A stretch of DNA of 40,797 nucleotides, taken from positions 1-40,797 of the forward strand of contig NZ_BNDS01000038.1 of assembly GCF_014656545.1 (NCBI RefSeq), read 5' to 3'. Each line of letters starts with the position of its first letter. The stretch's first letter is position 1. Under the pieces are notes generated by a model. The model worked only from the letters and a program-made list of their open reading frames with translations. It was not told where the DNA came from and made no database searches. The DNA comes from Neobacillus kokaensis. GTDB lineage: Bacteria > Bacillota > Bacilli > Bacillales > Cytobacillaceae. The position numbers and the translations under genes were made by a program. Shown here piece after piece: positions 1-8,656 of the stretch.

Positions 1-37
1 TAACAATTGGGGTGCAGTTCACTTTGGTGGGGTTTCT

Positions 38-1672
38 TTACAATTTGATTACCTTGTGGCTTCCGTCAAATGAATATGACAAAGTCATTAAATCTCGGAT
101 AAAATTTATTCCATACTGATTTAAATAATAAAAGATATTCCAAACCCTCTCTTGCGGAAATCCGTCTGGTCTTAATTCCAAATCAACACGGGCAAACTTC
201 TGTAACACGACATCATGTTTTTGCTTTATTGCTTCTTCAATCCTCGCCTGCATGAAGTTAATTTCCTTTAGAAGGTAAGATTCATTCTTCTTAAGAAGTG
301 GTAAAAGACCACGATCCACCTCTTTTGTTTTCACCTCAATATTTTGGTACTGTTCCACTAGCTTTTCTTTAGCAGCAGAAAATAATTCTTCAACTTCACG
401 GTCCTTAATTGCCTCTAAAAAATGGTCCTTAGCACGAGTTGTACCAGACTGTAAGACATGAGAGAGATCCAAATTTAATTCTGCTAAATCTGTTTCAACT
501 GATCGATCAAAAAAAGTAATATTTAATCGCGGGACTATTGGCGGCATTTTAATATGAAAATGCTCAAAGACCAGCTTCAGTTCTGCCCAATAGGAAATTT
601 CACCTGGCCCTGCAATAAAGGCAATAGTAGGAAACAGCCACTCCTGCATTAATGGTCTTGTTACCACATTATTACTTAGATAGACAGGATTTTCGTTTGC
701 AAGATCCACCAATTCCTGTTTTGCAAATGAAACTGTACCGCTTTTACCCACGAAACGTTCTTTTTCCAGATCGTATTCAAGTAAAATCCGTTCTTGTCGT
801 TTTGCATCATAATAAAATAAATTAGCTGAATGTTCACCTGCTTCAATTGCTAGTGGAAAACCTGCTTTTTCTATTTCCTTTTGCTGCTCTAACAAGGAAA
901 AGGTGATGGAATCACGATGTTCAATCTGCTGTTTAAGAAACTCCTTCTGCAGGCGACGAAAATCTGCATTTCCCGAATCAACGATTAGCAGTCCATCTTC
1001 CTTAAACAGCTCCATGATTATATTGGCAAAAAAGTCTACGAAGGTTGTCGATTTAGAAATTTGCTCTGCGGCAAATTCTAACAATTTGTTTGTATACTCT
1101 GTCTCCCCAAACGTTTCAATGACATTTTGCACCCAAGTAAGACAAATTTCTTTGTCTAACAAGATATCTGATACCATTTTCTTTTGCCATACTTTTTCCG
1201 GATAAGTCCATTTATCTACCCTGTTTTGAACAGGAACGTTTATATGATTTACTTCTTGAAAATCATGGTCTTCGCCTGCAATCCAAAAAACAGGTACAAC
1301 CGGAACGCCTAATTCTTTTTCCTTTTGCTCCGCTAGTTTAACAATCGATATCACTTTATGTATAGAATAAAGCGGTCCAGATAAGATTCCTGCCTGCTGT
1401 CCGCCAATGACAACAACACTATTTGGTTCTTTTAACTTTTCAATCGATTTATCGACTGCCTTAGAAGAAGGATAGCGCTTCATGAAGTGCTTAATATGAT
1501 CAGCTAATTCTTCTCTGTGAAACTGTCGATCATTTAACTCAGTTAATCGATTTATATCTTCATTAGAATCATTATATCGATAATGAAAAAACGGCTGAAT
1601 CATCGCAGATTGTTCCAAATAATTAGAAGCAAACCGGTTGGTTGCGGGTATAGAGAGATTTAAAATCTCCAT
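38..1672 (-). CDS. bshC: BshC, putative cysteine-adding enzyme of bacillithiol synthesis (YllA)
   Basis: Last step of bacillithiol synthesis: BshC is the enzyme assigned to joining cysteine to glucosaminyl-malate, giving the main low-molecular-weight thiol of Bacillaceae; cytosolic. The 544-aa product matches the usual family length (about 540 aa). It has the Rossmann-like core with VVVIGGQQAGILSGPLYSIHK at about residues 85-105, the PVFWIAGEDHDFQEVNHI segment at about 127-144, and a long charged C-terminal coiled-coil region (about 390-500), all typical of BshC. The start is ATG at 1672. It is the most downstream gene of the bshC / DUF3397 / panE group, the order known from other Bacillus. 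The identification is firm; the catalytic step rests on family knowledge. Confidence 0.95.
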   Translation of the reverse strand: MEILNLSIPATNRFASNYLEQSAMIQPFFHYRYNDSNEDINRLTELNDRQFHREELADHIKHFMKRYPSSKAVDKSIEKLKEPNSVVVIGGQQAGILSGPLYSIHKVISIVKLAEQKEKELGVPVVPVFWIAGEDHDFQEVNHINVPVQNRVDKWTYPEKVWQKKMVSDILLDKEICLTWVQNVIETFGETEYTNKLLEFAAEQISKSTTFVDFFANIIMELFKEDGLLIVDSGNADFRRLQKEFLKQQIEHRDSITFSLLEQQKEIEKAGFPLAIEAGEHSANLFYYDAKRQERILLEYDLEKERFVGKSGTVSFAKQELVDLANENPVYLSNNVVTRPLMQEWLFPTIAFIAGPGEISYWAELKLVFEHFHIKMPPIVPRLNITFFDRSVETDLAELNLDLSHVLQSGTTRAKDHFLEAIKDREVEELFSAAKEKLVEQYQNIEVKTKEVDRGLLPLLKKNESYLLKEINFMQARIEEAIKQKHDVVLQKFARVDLELRPDGFPQERVWNIFYYLNQYGINFIRDLMTLSYSFDGSHKVIKL

Positions 1673-1763
1673 TCATTTACTTCCTTTCTGGTCATCCAAA
1701 TTCATTCTCTTTAGAAGTATACCATTCACCGCCCATTTTGAAAAAAAACTTTGCTTAATTTTT

Positions 1764-2159
1764 TTAAGTCGCGAGAGAATACATGATGGCTCGATAAATT
1801 AATCCATAAAGCGTTAACCCAACATAGGCTAGGAAAAAAATAATAAAGTTAAAACGCCAAAATCCTTTTAAAACCTTTTTAAAATCAATTTCCCCTTTGA
1901 TTTTCCAATGCACAATGACAAATACCATGGCTATAAAAATGATAACGAGAAGGATACCTCCTAAAAATGAATAACCCCAAATCGTTTTTATTAAAAAATG
2001 GACTGAAATAATAAATAAAAGCGTAGTGTAATCAAGTGCTTTATGTACAGACCTTCGGGTATCCTCTGATATGAATTTTAGAATGACAAAAATTAGCAAG
2101 AAACCCAAAATCGGCATTGAAAATAATAGTGTTATAACAGCCGAAAGGATGCTGGTCAT
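1764..2159 (-). CDS. DUF3397-type small integral membrane protein
   Basis: A 131-aa, very hydrophobic protein with about four predicted membrane segments (roughly residues 5-27, 43-60, 65-85 and 98-125) separated by short basic loops. Its size, composition and position between panE and bshC match the DUF3397 family of Bacillus. No function is established and no catalytic motif is visible. Its ATG overlaps the last four bases of panE (2156-2159), so the two are probably translationally coupled. The operon partners (thiol and pantothenate synthesis) give no clear hint of its job. Confidence 0.8.
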   Translation of the reverse strand: MTSILSAVITLLFSMPILGFLLIFVILKFISEDTRRSVHKALDYTTLLFIISVHFLIKTIWGYSFLGGILLVIIFIAMVFVIVHWKIKGEIDFKKVLKGFWRFNFIIFFLAYVGLTLYGLIYRAIMYSLAT

Positions 2160-3061
2160 ATTTTTACCTCTTTTCCACCAGTTTCTTTCCCTTTAATTAA
2201 ATAATAAAAACTCTCTATTAGAGGTGTCTTCTTACCTTTTTTGACCGCTTCCGCTAAAATAAATCCTAATATTGCGTCAATTTCAGTTAACCTTTGTGCC
2301 TCTAAATCTTTTAACATCGATGAACGATTGTCTGCTGTTGTATGACAAATATTGATTAATTGCTCAAGATGTGCTTGGGTATTTTCCAATTCAAGTATTT
2401 CTGCGACTTCTTCAAAAAGCTTTTCTAATACCCTATAATAATTTGAATTGTACACAAGAGCTCCATTTTCGACATTAAGAATAGCTGTTAATGGATTAAT
2501 AACTGCATTCACCATTAATTTTTTTACGAGCATATCATGATATTGGTCTCTAACCGCAAACGGAAACTCAACTGGTACAGAAGAAACAAATTGAATTAAA
2601 GGCTCACATTCTCCTTTAAATACAGCAACATTAGTCATCCCCATACCATTATGACTTACAGTATAAGGATTTTCTCTAAGGGCACCATGTTCAATTGAAC
2701 CAACAAATATATTTCGGGCACGAATGGATTCCAGCTGCTTTAAATGCCCCATCCCATTTTGCAAAAACAACAGGTTTTTAGGGTCAGAGGGCAATTGATT
2801 TATTTTTTCAATAATATCAACCAACTGATATTGCTTTACAGCAATAATCGAAATATCCTCAGCTCCCTCCCATTTTGAAAATGGCAAGGCAGTTACAAAA
2901 GTGATAGTCCTGCCGGAGCCTTTTTTTAATAAAATGCCATATTTATTAATTTCTACTGCCTGCTCTTCAGTCTTTGTGTAAACATTTACATCAAAAGCTC
3001 TGCTTAGATAGGCCGCAAATAACAATCCAATTGATCCCGAACCGACTATGCCAACCTTCAT
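2156..3061 (-). CDS. panE: 2-dehydropantoate 2-reductase family (PanE / YlbQ)
   Basis: Predicted to reduce 2-dehydropantoate to pantoate with NADPH in pantothenate/CoA synthesis. The 301-aa protein starts with a nucleotide-binding loop, MKVGIVGSGSIGLLFAAYLS, the KPR-type GxGxxG fold. The FLQNGMGHLKQLE segment at about 98-110 and the VKKLMVNAVINPLTAILN segment at about 178-196 are family signatures; the second carries the active-site Lys and Asn region. Length fits the family. It is the first gene of a group with the DUF3397 gene (4-bp overlap) and bshC. The gene occupies the ylbQ position, but in this genome it is separated from ylbP by an inserted carboxylase operon. Some KPR-family members act on other 2-keto acids, so exact substrate is inferred. 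Confidence 0.9.
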   Translation of the reverse strand: MKVGIVGSGSIGLLFAAYLSRAFDVNVYTKTEEQAVEINKYGILLKKGSGRTITFVTALPFSKWEGAEDISIIAVKQYQLVDIIEKINQLPSDPKNLLFLQNGMGHLKQLESIRARNIFVGSIEHGALRENPYTVSHNGMGMTNVAVFKGECEPLIQFVSSVPVEFPFAVRDQYHDMLVKKLMVNAVINPLTAILNVENGALVYNSNYYRVLEKLFEEVAEILELENTQAHLEQLINICHTTADNRSSMLKDLEAQRLTEIDAILGFILAEAVKKGKKTPLIESFYYLIKGKETGGKEVKI

Positions 3062-3140
3062 TTGACATCCCTCATTCTATCGAAAGTCTTTACACGTATT
3101 TTATCAAAAAATGTCAGTCCTTTGTATGGGCTGATAAGAA

Positions 3141-3178
3141 AAAATCCCTTGCCGCCCAATTTTACGACAAGGGATTTT
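3141..3178 (-). terminator. Terminator of the carboxylase operon
   Basis: Perfect 11-bp inverted repeat (AAAATCCCTTG at 3141-3151 and CAAGGGATTTT at 3168-3178) directly after the carboxylase beta-subunit stop codon. The T run follows on the minus strand, so it fits a Rho-independent terminator. Confidence 0.8.
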
Positions 3179-3182
3179 CCAT

Positions 3183-4724
3183 TTAAACAGGGTAAACCGG
3201 GTGTTTTCTTACACTGAAGGTAAGTTCTTTCGTTTCGTAGTAACCAAACCGTTCGATCAGGACATTTCTTAATTCAGACGGAGCAACAATTTCATCGACA
3301 ATTAATTCTGATGCCAGCTTATATATATCGATATGTTCCTTATACTCCTGATGTTTTTCCTGAACAAAGGCGATCTTTTCCTTCTGGTCCTCTATTTCAT
3401 TTATCTTATTAGAATAAACTGCATTTACTGCAGCCTCCGGTCCCATGACCGCAATTTGCGCTGTTGGTAGAGCAATGCAGCAATCCGGTTCAAAGGCAGG
3501 TCCTGCCATGGCATAAAGACCAGCACCATAGGCTTTCCTAACAATACAAGAGATTTTAGGAACAGTTGCAGAACTCATCGCCGCAATTAACTTGGCACCG
3601 TGACGGATTATCCCTGCCCGTTCTACCTTCGTCCCAATCATAAAGCCAGGAACATCAGCAAGAAATAGTAACGGAATATGGAATGCATCACAAAGCTGGA
3701 TGAATTTTGCTGCCTTGTCAGCAGAATCAACAAACAGTACGCCCCCTTTTACCTTCGGCTGATTCGCAATAATCCCTACTGCTCTTCCATTGATTCGTGC
3801 TAGTCCCGTAATAATTTCCGGGGCAAATAATCTTTTGATTTCATAAAAACTGTTGGCATCTATAAGCCGGTCGATACATTCATACATATCAAATGGCGCA
3901 TTTTGATTTTCCGGAATGATATCTTCCAGCAATCTCCCTTCTTTTGCCGGAGTTCCTACATACATTTTTGGCATTTCTTTAAAGCTTGCCGGCATAAAGC
4001 GAACATATTGTTTTGCAGATTCAATTGCTTCTTCCTCACTATAGACAAGAACATCACCACAGCCGCTAATGGTACAGTGCATCCGTGCACCGCCCATTTC
4101 CTCAAGGCTGACCTTTTCTCCAATCACTTTCTCGGCCATGCGGGGTGAACCCAAATACATGGAGGCATTTTGGTGAACCATAATGACAATATCACAAAAT
4201 GCTGGAATATACGCACCGCCAGCGGCAGATGGACCAAATAAGATACATATTTGCGGAATCATTCCAGAAAGCTTTACTTGATTATAAAAGATTCTTCCTG
4301 CACCACGGCGGTTTGGAAACATTTCCAATTGGTCGGTAATTCTTGCACCAGCTGAATCTACCAGATAGAATAACGGGACCTTTAGTTTTTCAGCTGTCTC
4401 CTGTATACGGATAATTTTCTCAACCGTACGCGCCCCCCAGGAGCCGGCCTTTACGGTTGAGTCATTTGCCATGACGCACACTGTCTGGCCGCCGATTTTA
4501 CCAATGGCGGTGACGACACCATCTGCTGGGAGATCGCCAGCGGAAAAATTTCCAAATTTCCCGTCTTCCTCGTATTTCCCTTCATCAAACAATAATGCTA
4601 GACGTTCACGAACAAACAGCTTATTTTGTGCTTTTGCCTTTTCATGATATTTTGGCAGTCCGCCAGCATCAATCACTTTTCTATTTTCACTTAATTGACG
4701 ATTATAGTCCCTAGTTGTCTTCAT
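3183..4724 (-). CDS. Acyl-CoA carboxylase, carboxyltransferase (beta) subunit
   Basis: Carboxyltransferase that moves the carboxyl group from biotin to an acyl-CoA (propionyl-, methylcrotonyl- or a related CoA). The chosen ATG at 4724 has GGGAGGTGA eight bases upstream; an in-frame GTG three codons earlier lies inside that ribosome site. The 513-aa length is normal for single-chain beta subunits. The N-half has the LVDSAGARI motif and an oxyanion-type glycine loop, GPSAAGGAYIPAF; the C-half has FLADVPGFMIGT and RKAYGAGLYAMAG. These are the two crotonase-fold halves of the family. It follows the biotin carrier by 13 bp, so the three genes form one operon. Substrate cannot be read from the sequence; a nearby enoyl-CoA hydratase gene recalls the leucine/branched-chain yng operon of B. 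subtilis. Confidence 0.9.
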   Translation of the reverse strand: MKTTRDYNRQLSENRKVIDAGGLPKYHEKAKAQNKLFVRERLALLFDEGKYEEDGKFGNFSAGDLPADGVVTAIGKIGGQTVCVMANDSTVKAGSWGARTVEKIIRIQETAEKLKVPLFYLVDSAGARITDQLEMFPNRRGAGRIFYNQVKLSGMIPQICILFGPSAAGGAYIPAFCDIVIMVHQNASMYLGSPRMAEKVIGEKVSLEEMGGARMHCTISGCGDVLVYSEEEAIESAKQYVRFMPASFKEMPKMYVGTPAKEGRLLEDIIPENQNAPFDMYECIDRLIDANSFYEIKRLFAPEIITGLARINGRAVGIIANQPKVKGGVLFVDSADKAAKFIQLCDAFHIPLLFLADVPGFMIGTKVERAGIIRHGAKLIAAMSSATVPKISCIVRKAYGAGLYAMAGPAFEPDCCIALPTAQIAVMGPEAAVNAVYSNKINEIEDQKEKIAFVQEKHQEYKEHIDIYKLASELIVDEIVAPSELRNVLIERFGYYETKELTFSVRKHPVYPV

Positions 4725-4737
4725 CCGAATCACCTCC

Positions 4738-4950
4738 CTAAACTAAAACAATCAATGGATCGCCTTCATTCACAAAATCACCTACATTTACCTTCACTTC
4801 TTTTACGATGCCTTCAATGCTGCTTTCAACCGGAATTTCCATTTTCATAGATTCCAGCATAACGACCTCTTGCCCCGGCTGAATCCCTTCACCTGCGTTC
4901 ACGAATACCTTTAAAACCGTTCCTGCCATGGATGCTGCAATTTCTTTCAT
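4738..4950 (-). CDS. Biotin carboxyl carrier protein, short (70 aa)
   Basis: Minimal biotinyl domain that carries carboxybiotin between the carboxylase and carboxyltransferase subunits. The biotin-acceptor motif is ESMKMEIPV, with the modified lysine at residue 36. The rest is the typical barwin-like hairpin sequence (AGTVLKVFVNAGEGIQPGQ, then GIVKEVKVNVGDFVNEGDPL). At 70 aa it lacks the long linker region of the AccB of fatty-acid synthesis, so it belongs to the small YngHB-like type. ATG with AAGGAGTGA upstream; 13 bp gaps on both sides in the operon. Confidence 0.93.
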   Translation of the reverse strand: MKEIAASMAGTVLKVFVNAGEGIQPGQEVVMLESMKMEIPVESSIEGIVKEVKVNVGDFVNEGDPLIVLV

Positions 4951-4963
4951 TATCTGTCACTCC

Positions 4964-6301
4964 TTAGTTCACTAATTTATTCGTTAAAAAACTTGTCGTA
5001 TATTCCCCATTAAGAAAGTCCTCATTAGTAAGGATTGTTTGGAAAAGCGGTGCATTTGTTTTAATTCCCTCTATTGTTAATTCCTTAAAAAAGCTCTTTG
5101 CTGCGGCTATTGCCTCTTTCCTTGTCGATCCATAAAAAACACATTTTGCAATCAATGGATCATAAAAAGGGGTTACTGTTCCGCCTTCTTCATATCCGGC
5201 ATCAACCCGGACTTCCTTTTGTTGATTCCATTTAAATGCGGTGATTTTTCCTGGAGAAGGAAAAAAGCGTACCGGATCTTCTGCGTAAAGCCTAAATTCA
5301 ATCGCATGGCCGCTTGAATAGATTTCCGGCTGCAATAATGGCAAACTTTCTCCCCTAGCCACCAATATTTGCCATTTTACTAAATCAAGCCCCGTAATCA
5401 TTTCTGTAACTGGGTGTTCTACTTGTAATCTTGTATTCATTTCTAAAAAATAGAAGTTTTCTTGTTCATCTACAATAAATTCAATAGTACCGGCATTTGA
5501 ATAGTTTACAGCTTGTGCTGCTTTTACTGCTGTATCGTACATCGATTTTCGAACAGATTCGGAAAGAAAGGGTGATGGTGACTCTTCAATTACCTTTTGA
5601 TGTCTCCTTTGAACAGAGCAATCTCTTTCGTAAAGGTGGACAACATTTCCATTCTGGTCACCAAATACTTGAACTTCAACATGCCTGGCATTTGAAATAT
5701 ATTTCTCAATAAATACTTCATCAGAGCCAAAATAGGCATTCGCCCGGGATTTTGTGGAAGCATAGGATTTAACGAGCGCTTGCTCATTTTCACAAAGGAC
5801 CATGCCTATACCGCCGCCCCCGCCGCTCGCCTTTAACATCACCGGATACCCGATCTCCTCAGCAAGCTCCAACGCCGCATCAATGGTTTTTAAATCGTTG
5901 CTGCTGCCTGGCACAACCGGTATCCCTGCTTTTTCCATTGTTTGTCTAGAGATAATTTTGTCCCCCATTAATTCTATGGTTTCAGGCTTTGGTCCGATAA
6001 AAAAAATTCCTTTTTCATTAACCTGTTTGGCAAACGCTGCATTTTCGGATAAAAAGCCGTAACCTGGATGGATTGCATCTACCTCTTCGGCAATCGCCGC
6101 TTCCAATATTTTTTCCGCTTTTAAATAAGACTGTTTGACTTGCGGTTCACCAATACAAACAGCTTTCGTGGCAGCCTTTACAAACGGCATCTCTTTGTCG
6201 GCTTCTGAATAAACGGCAATCGTTTCAATTCCCATTGCTTGGCAGGTTTTAATGATTCTAAGTGCAATTTCTCCCCTATTGGCAATTAAAATTCTTTGCA
6301 T
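4964..6301 (-). CDS. Biotin carboxylase subunit of an acyl-CoA carboxylase
   Basis: ATP-dependent carboxylation of biotin on the carrier protein. The 445-aa sequence has the AccC layout: N-terminal MQRILIANRGEIALRII, the HPGYGFLSENAAFA motif (about 80-93), the ATP-grasp glycine loop KASGGGGGIGM (about 157-167), ERDCSVQRRHQKVIEESPSP and the catalytic EMNTRLQVEHPVTE segment (about 287-300). It stands first in the operon, ahead of the carrier and the carboxyltransferase. It is most likely a second, catabolic AccC paralogue rather than the fatty-acid one, because its partners are a propionyl-CoA-carboxylase-type subunit and a short carrier. A cre-like site lies 78 bp upstream. Confidence 0.92.
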   Translation of the reverse strand: MQRILIANRGEIALRIIKTCQAMGIETIAVYSEADKEMPFVKAATKAVCIGEPQVKQSYLKAEKILEAAIAEEVDAIHPGYGFLSENAAFAKQVNEKGIFFIGPKPETIELMGDKIISRQTMEKAGIPVVPGSSNDLKTIDAALELAEEIGYPVMLKASGGGGGIGMVLCENEQALVKSYASTKSRANAYFGSDEVFIEKYISNARHVEVQVFGDQNGNVVHLYERDCSVQRRHQKVIEESPSPFLSESVRKSMYDTAVKAAQAVNYSNAGTIEFIVDEQENFYFLEMNTRLQVEHPVTEMITGLDLVKWQILVARGESLPLLQPEIYSSGHAIEFRLYAEDPVRFFPSPGKITAFKWNQQKEVRVDAGYEEGGTVTPFYDPLIAKCVFYGSTRKEAIAAAKSFFKELTIEGIKTNAPLFQTILTNEDFLNGEYTTSFLTNKLVN

Positions 6302-6378
6302 CGTTCTTCCCCTTTCTTAACCCCATTTGGCCTCCAATTATATTTTTCTACATAATTAGTAAAATTTCCTGCAAATTT

Positions 6379-6392
6379 TGTAAACGCTTTCT
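6379..6392. promoter_or_regulatory. cre-like CcpA site
   Basis: TGTAAACGCTTTCT matches the CcpA operator consensus TGWAANCGNTNWCA at every position but the last. It lies between the divergent carboxylase operon (start 6301) and ylbP (start 6540). On the minus strand the TTTACA inside it could serve as a -35 element, so CcpA binding would block the carboxylase promoter. This is inferred from pattern only. Confidence 0.6.
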
Positions 6393-6539
6393 AAATCTTT
6401 CTTTGAAGAAATTTTTATGATTTTGTTATATAATGAAAGTAATCCATTTTGAATAATATGAAAATTATTCACTTCATGGTATTCAAAAGCAATTAAATAT
6501 ATACGAAATAATACACAAACATATTTTAGGAGGGGCAAT

Positions 6540-7004
6540 ATGCAAACAAAAGTAGAAAAATTAAAAATAAACTTTAAGACTTTAGAAGAGTTTAAAAAAT
6601 TTAAGGAATATGGTATCCAAGAGCTTTCAATGCTCGAAGACCTTGAAGCAAATATAATCGATAACGATAGTGAATCCCCATTTTACGGAATCTATTTCGG
6701 TGACAAACTTGTGGCGCGTATGAGTTTATATCAAATTGATGAAAAATTTGACCGTTATTTCACTCCCCCACAGAGTTATGTAGAATTATGGAAGCTCGAA
6801 GTTCTGCCTGATTATCAAGGAAAAGGATTCGGCAGAGAACTGGTTGAATTCGCCAAAAGTTTCGGTCTTCCGATTAAAACTAATCCAAGAATGCAGTCAT
6901 TCGATTTTTTTGAAAAAATGGGTTTTAAAAGCGTAGATTACGAAACGGAACGCGACCGCGGGGAAAATCCACTCCTTTGGTACCCAGAAGGTACGGAGGA
7001 ATAA
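6540..7004 (+). CDS. ylbP: GNAT-family N-acetyltransferase YlbP
   Basis: A 154-aa acetyltransferase of the GNAT fold. The acetyl-CoA binding region is visible as WKLEVLPDYQGKGFGRELVEFA (Q/RxxGxG/A motif at about residues 97-105), and the C-terminal FFEKMGFKSVD is the typical GNAT closing strand-helix. Its position next to gerR equals that of ylbP in B. subtilis. The substrate is unknown. ATG at 6540 follows TAGGAGGGGC, an excellent ribosome site. A TATAAT at 6429-6434 may be its -10 box. It converges on gerR, sharing a bidirectional terminator. Confidence 0.88.
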   Translation: MQTKVEKLKINFKTLEEFKKFKEYGIQELSMLEDLEANIIDNDSESPFYGIYFGDKLVARMSLYQIDEKFDRYFTPPQSYVELWKLEVLPDYQGKGFGRELVEFAKSFGLPIKTNPRMQSFDFFEKMGFKSVDYETERDRGENPLLWYPEGTEE

Positions 7005-7017
7005 TCATAAATAATAC

Positions 7018-7044
7018 AAAAAGCGGACTTTTTGTCCGCTTTTT
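7018..7044. terminator. Bidirectional terminator between ylbP and gerR
   Basis: Perfect 11-bp stem AAAAAGCGGAC (7018-7028) and GTCCGCTTTTT (7034-7044) with a 5-base T loop. A-run and T-run on the two sides allow it to work in both directions; the genes converge here. Confidence 0.9.
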
Positions 7045-7045
7045 G

Positions 7046-7678
7046 CTATTTTTCTACCCTTTCCAGGTTACCATTTTTGTCCATTTGGAATTTAACTTTC
7101 TGCTGTCTGTCTTCTTCCTGAAAAACAACCATTTTTCTAGCTCTCTCCATAATTTCAATTAAAGATCGGTAATCCTCTTCAATTGCCTTCAAATTTTTAG
7201 TGAGTCTTTCATTTTCAGCAGCCAAATAGTATGTCTTCTTTTCCAATTCTTTTATTTTCTCAATAGACTTTTCCCGTTCATTATTTATAATGGCATGTGA
7301 TTCCGCTTTTCTATTTAGCTCTTCTAAATATTCCATTACATTAGTAAAAGATATTTGATTATTTTCAGTTTCTTTAACAGGGGAAGGCTTTTCATTTTTC
7401 GCCTTTTCGATTTCGAGAGTTGGCAATTGATCACTTGCAACCGACTGCAGTTTTGACTCTTTTCGCTGCTTCTTCGCAAGCTCTATGCCAGATTTATATT
7501 GCTTTCTCACATATGAGTTCCAGCGGAATCCGCATGCTGCTGCAGTCCTTGAAAGCTGTTTACCCACTTCTTCAAATGCTTGAAGCTGTGTACCGCCCTC
7601 GCGAATATGCCTTAAAACAACTTCTGCAAGCAGCAAATCCTCGTCTTGTGACCAGGCATCTTGTCTTGTTTGAGACAT
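7046..7678 (-). CDS. gerR: RsfA-family sporulation transcription regulator GerR (YlbO)
   Basis: GerR is a mother-cell regulator that modulates late sigma-E-controlled genes and coat formation; the RsfA family has a Myb/SANT-like DNA-binding domain. Here the N-terminus reads RQDAWSQDEDLLLAEVVLRH, followed by a second helix set with RTAAACGFRWNSYVRKQY (about 40-60), as in this family. Residues about 125-200 are a long charged coiled coil (EKIKELEKKTYYLAAENERL). I start at the ATG at 7678 because AGGAGGG lies just upstream; a longer frame adds 23 residues without a ribosome site. The length of 210 aa is normal. Confidence 0.85.
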   Translation of the reverse strand: MSQTRQDAWSQDEDLLLAEVVLRHIREGGTQLQAFEEVGKQLSRTAAACGFRWNSYVRKQYKSGIELAKKQRKESKLQSVASDQLPTLEIEKAKNEKPSPVKETENNQISFTNVMEYLEELNRKAESHAIINNEREKSIEKIKELEKKTYYLAAENERLTKNLKAIEEDYRSLIEIMERARKMVVFQEEDRQQKVKFQMDKNGNLERVEK

Positions 7679-7770
7679 AAAGAATATCCCTCCTAGTAGT
7701 GTTTTTATCATACATATGCAGCTACTAGAAAAGATAGACTTAAACAAAGCCTGTGTTTTTAAGTCTTTTG

Positions 7771-8529
7771 TTATTTTTTGTTTAGAAAAGCTTGAATATA
7801 TTGATGATGTGCGTCACTTTCCCATAAAACAGCACATGTCTTAACCTCTTCTTCAATTCTTACACGCAGCTTCGATTCTACCCATTTATTAATCCATATT
7901 TTTTTATAAGCCATAAGAACATTTACATCCAACCTTAATATTTTTTCTAAGAATTGTTCACATGCACAAAGAGGTTCTTCATGATATAGATGATGAATAA
8001 ACCCAATATCATATAAAAACTCTGCTGTTTGCGGTTCTGCTTCCATAAGCAGCTTCATTGCCGCTTCAGCCGGCAATTTTTCAGCAAGAATGGAACCACC
8101 GCCCCAACCTGTAGTAATTGCCTGCATTCCTTGGACAAATCCTGCTTTAATTCCTTTTCTAGCCAGCCGGAAATCGCATGCAGACGCAAGCTCACAGCCG
8201 CCGCCAACTGCCGTTCCATTGATTACGGCAATCGTCGGTTTAGAAAGGATGGTCAACGAATAAAGAATATCAGCCATTTTCGATAGCATAGAATACGCTT
8301 CTTCTTTTGTGTAAAGAGAATGAAATACAGACAGATCGCCGCCAGAGCAAAAAGCACGTTCTCCTTCCCCGGTAATTACCAGCGCCTTAATATCGGAAGC
8401 TCCCTCAGCTTCGCTGATCGCCTTTGATAACCCTTCCATAATATCGTAATTGATTGCATTACGCTTTTCACTTCTTGTAATCGTAAAGACTAAATAACCT
8501 TTTTCGTTTTTTTCGATCGTGTATGCCAA
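7771..8529 (-). CDS. Enoyl-CoA hydratase/isomerase family protein
   Basis: A 252-aa crotonase-fold protein acting on acyl-CoA thioesters. The first oxyanion-hole motif is visible as GEGERAFCSGGDLSVF (about 53-68) and the second as NGTAVGGGCELASACDFRLA (about 104-123). In place of the usual catalytic pair it has GGSILAEKLPAEAAMKLLM (about 143-162), so whether it is a hydratase, isomerase or hydrolase cannot be decided. It starts with TTG at 8529 behind GGAAGAGGG. It sits upstream of gerR and downstream of the rpmF terminator. Together with the acyl-CoA carboxylase 1.5 kb away it suggests a branched-chain or odd-chain acyl-CoA theme. Confidence 0.85.
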   Translation of the reverse strand: MAYTIEKNEKGYLVFTITRSEKRNAINYDIMEGLSKAISEAEGASDIKALVITGEGERAFCSGGDLSVFHSLYTKEEAYSMLSKMADILYSLTILSKPTIAVINGTAVGGGCELASACDFRLARKGIKAGFVQGMQAITTGWGGGSILAEKLPAEAAMKLLMEAEPQTAEFLYDIGFIHHLYHEEPLCACEQFLEKILRLDVNVLMAYKKIWINKWVESKLRVRIEEEVKTCAVLWESDAHHQYIQAFLNKK

Positions 8530-8610
8530 TTTCCCTCTTCCTTCCTTGCCTATTCATCATAGCTATCTTTATATGTACGTCAGGAAAAATCTATCGCCAA
8601 ATAACAACAA

Positions 8611-8640
8611 AAGCACAAGGGCCTAGTGCTCCTTGTGCTT
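8611..8640 (-). terminator. Terminator after rpmF
   Basis: 10-bp perfect stem AAGCACAAGG (8611-8620) and CCTTGTGCTT (8631-8640), loop of 10. On the minus strand it is followed by TTTTGTTGTT. It closes the ylbN-rpmF unit. Confidence 0.8.
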
Positions 8641-8656
8641 TGTATCGTAGTTAATA

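Noticed and set aside
6356..6538. 60-codon minus-strand frame between the carboxylase operon and ylbP
   Set aside because: AT-rich promoter sequence with a cre-like site; no ribosome site and no protein similarity visible.
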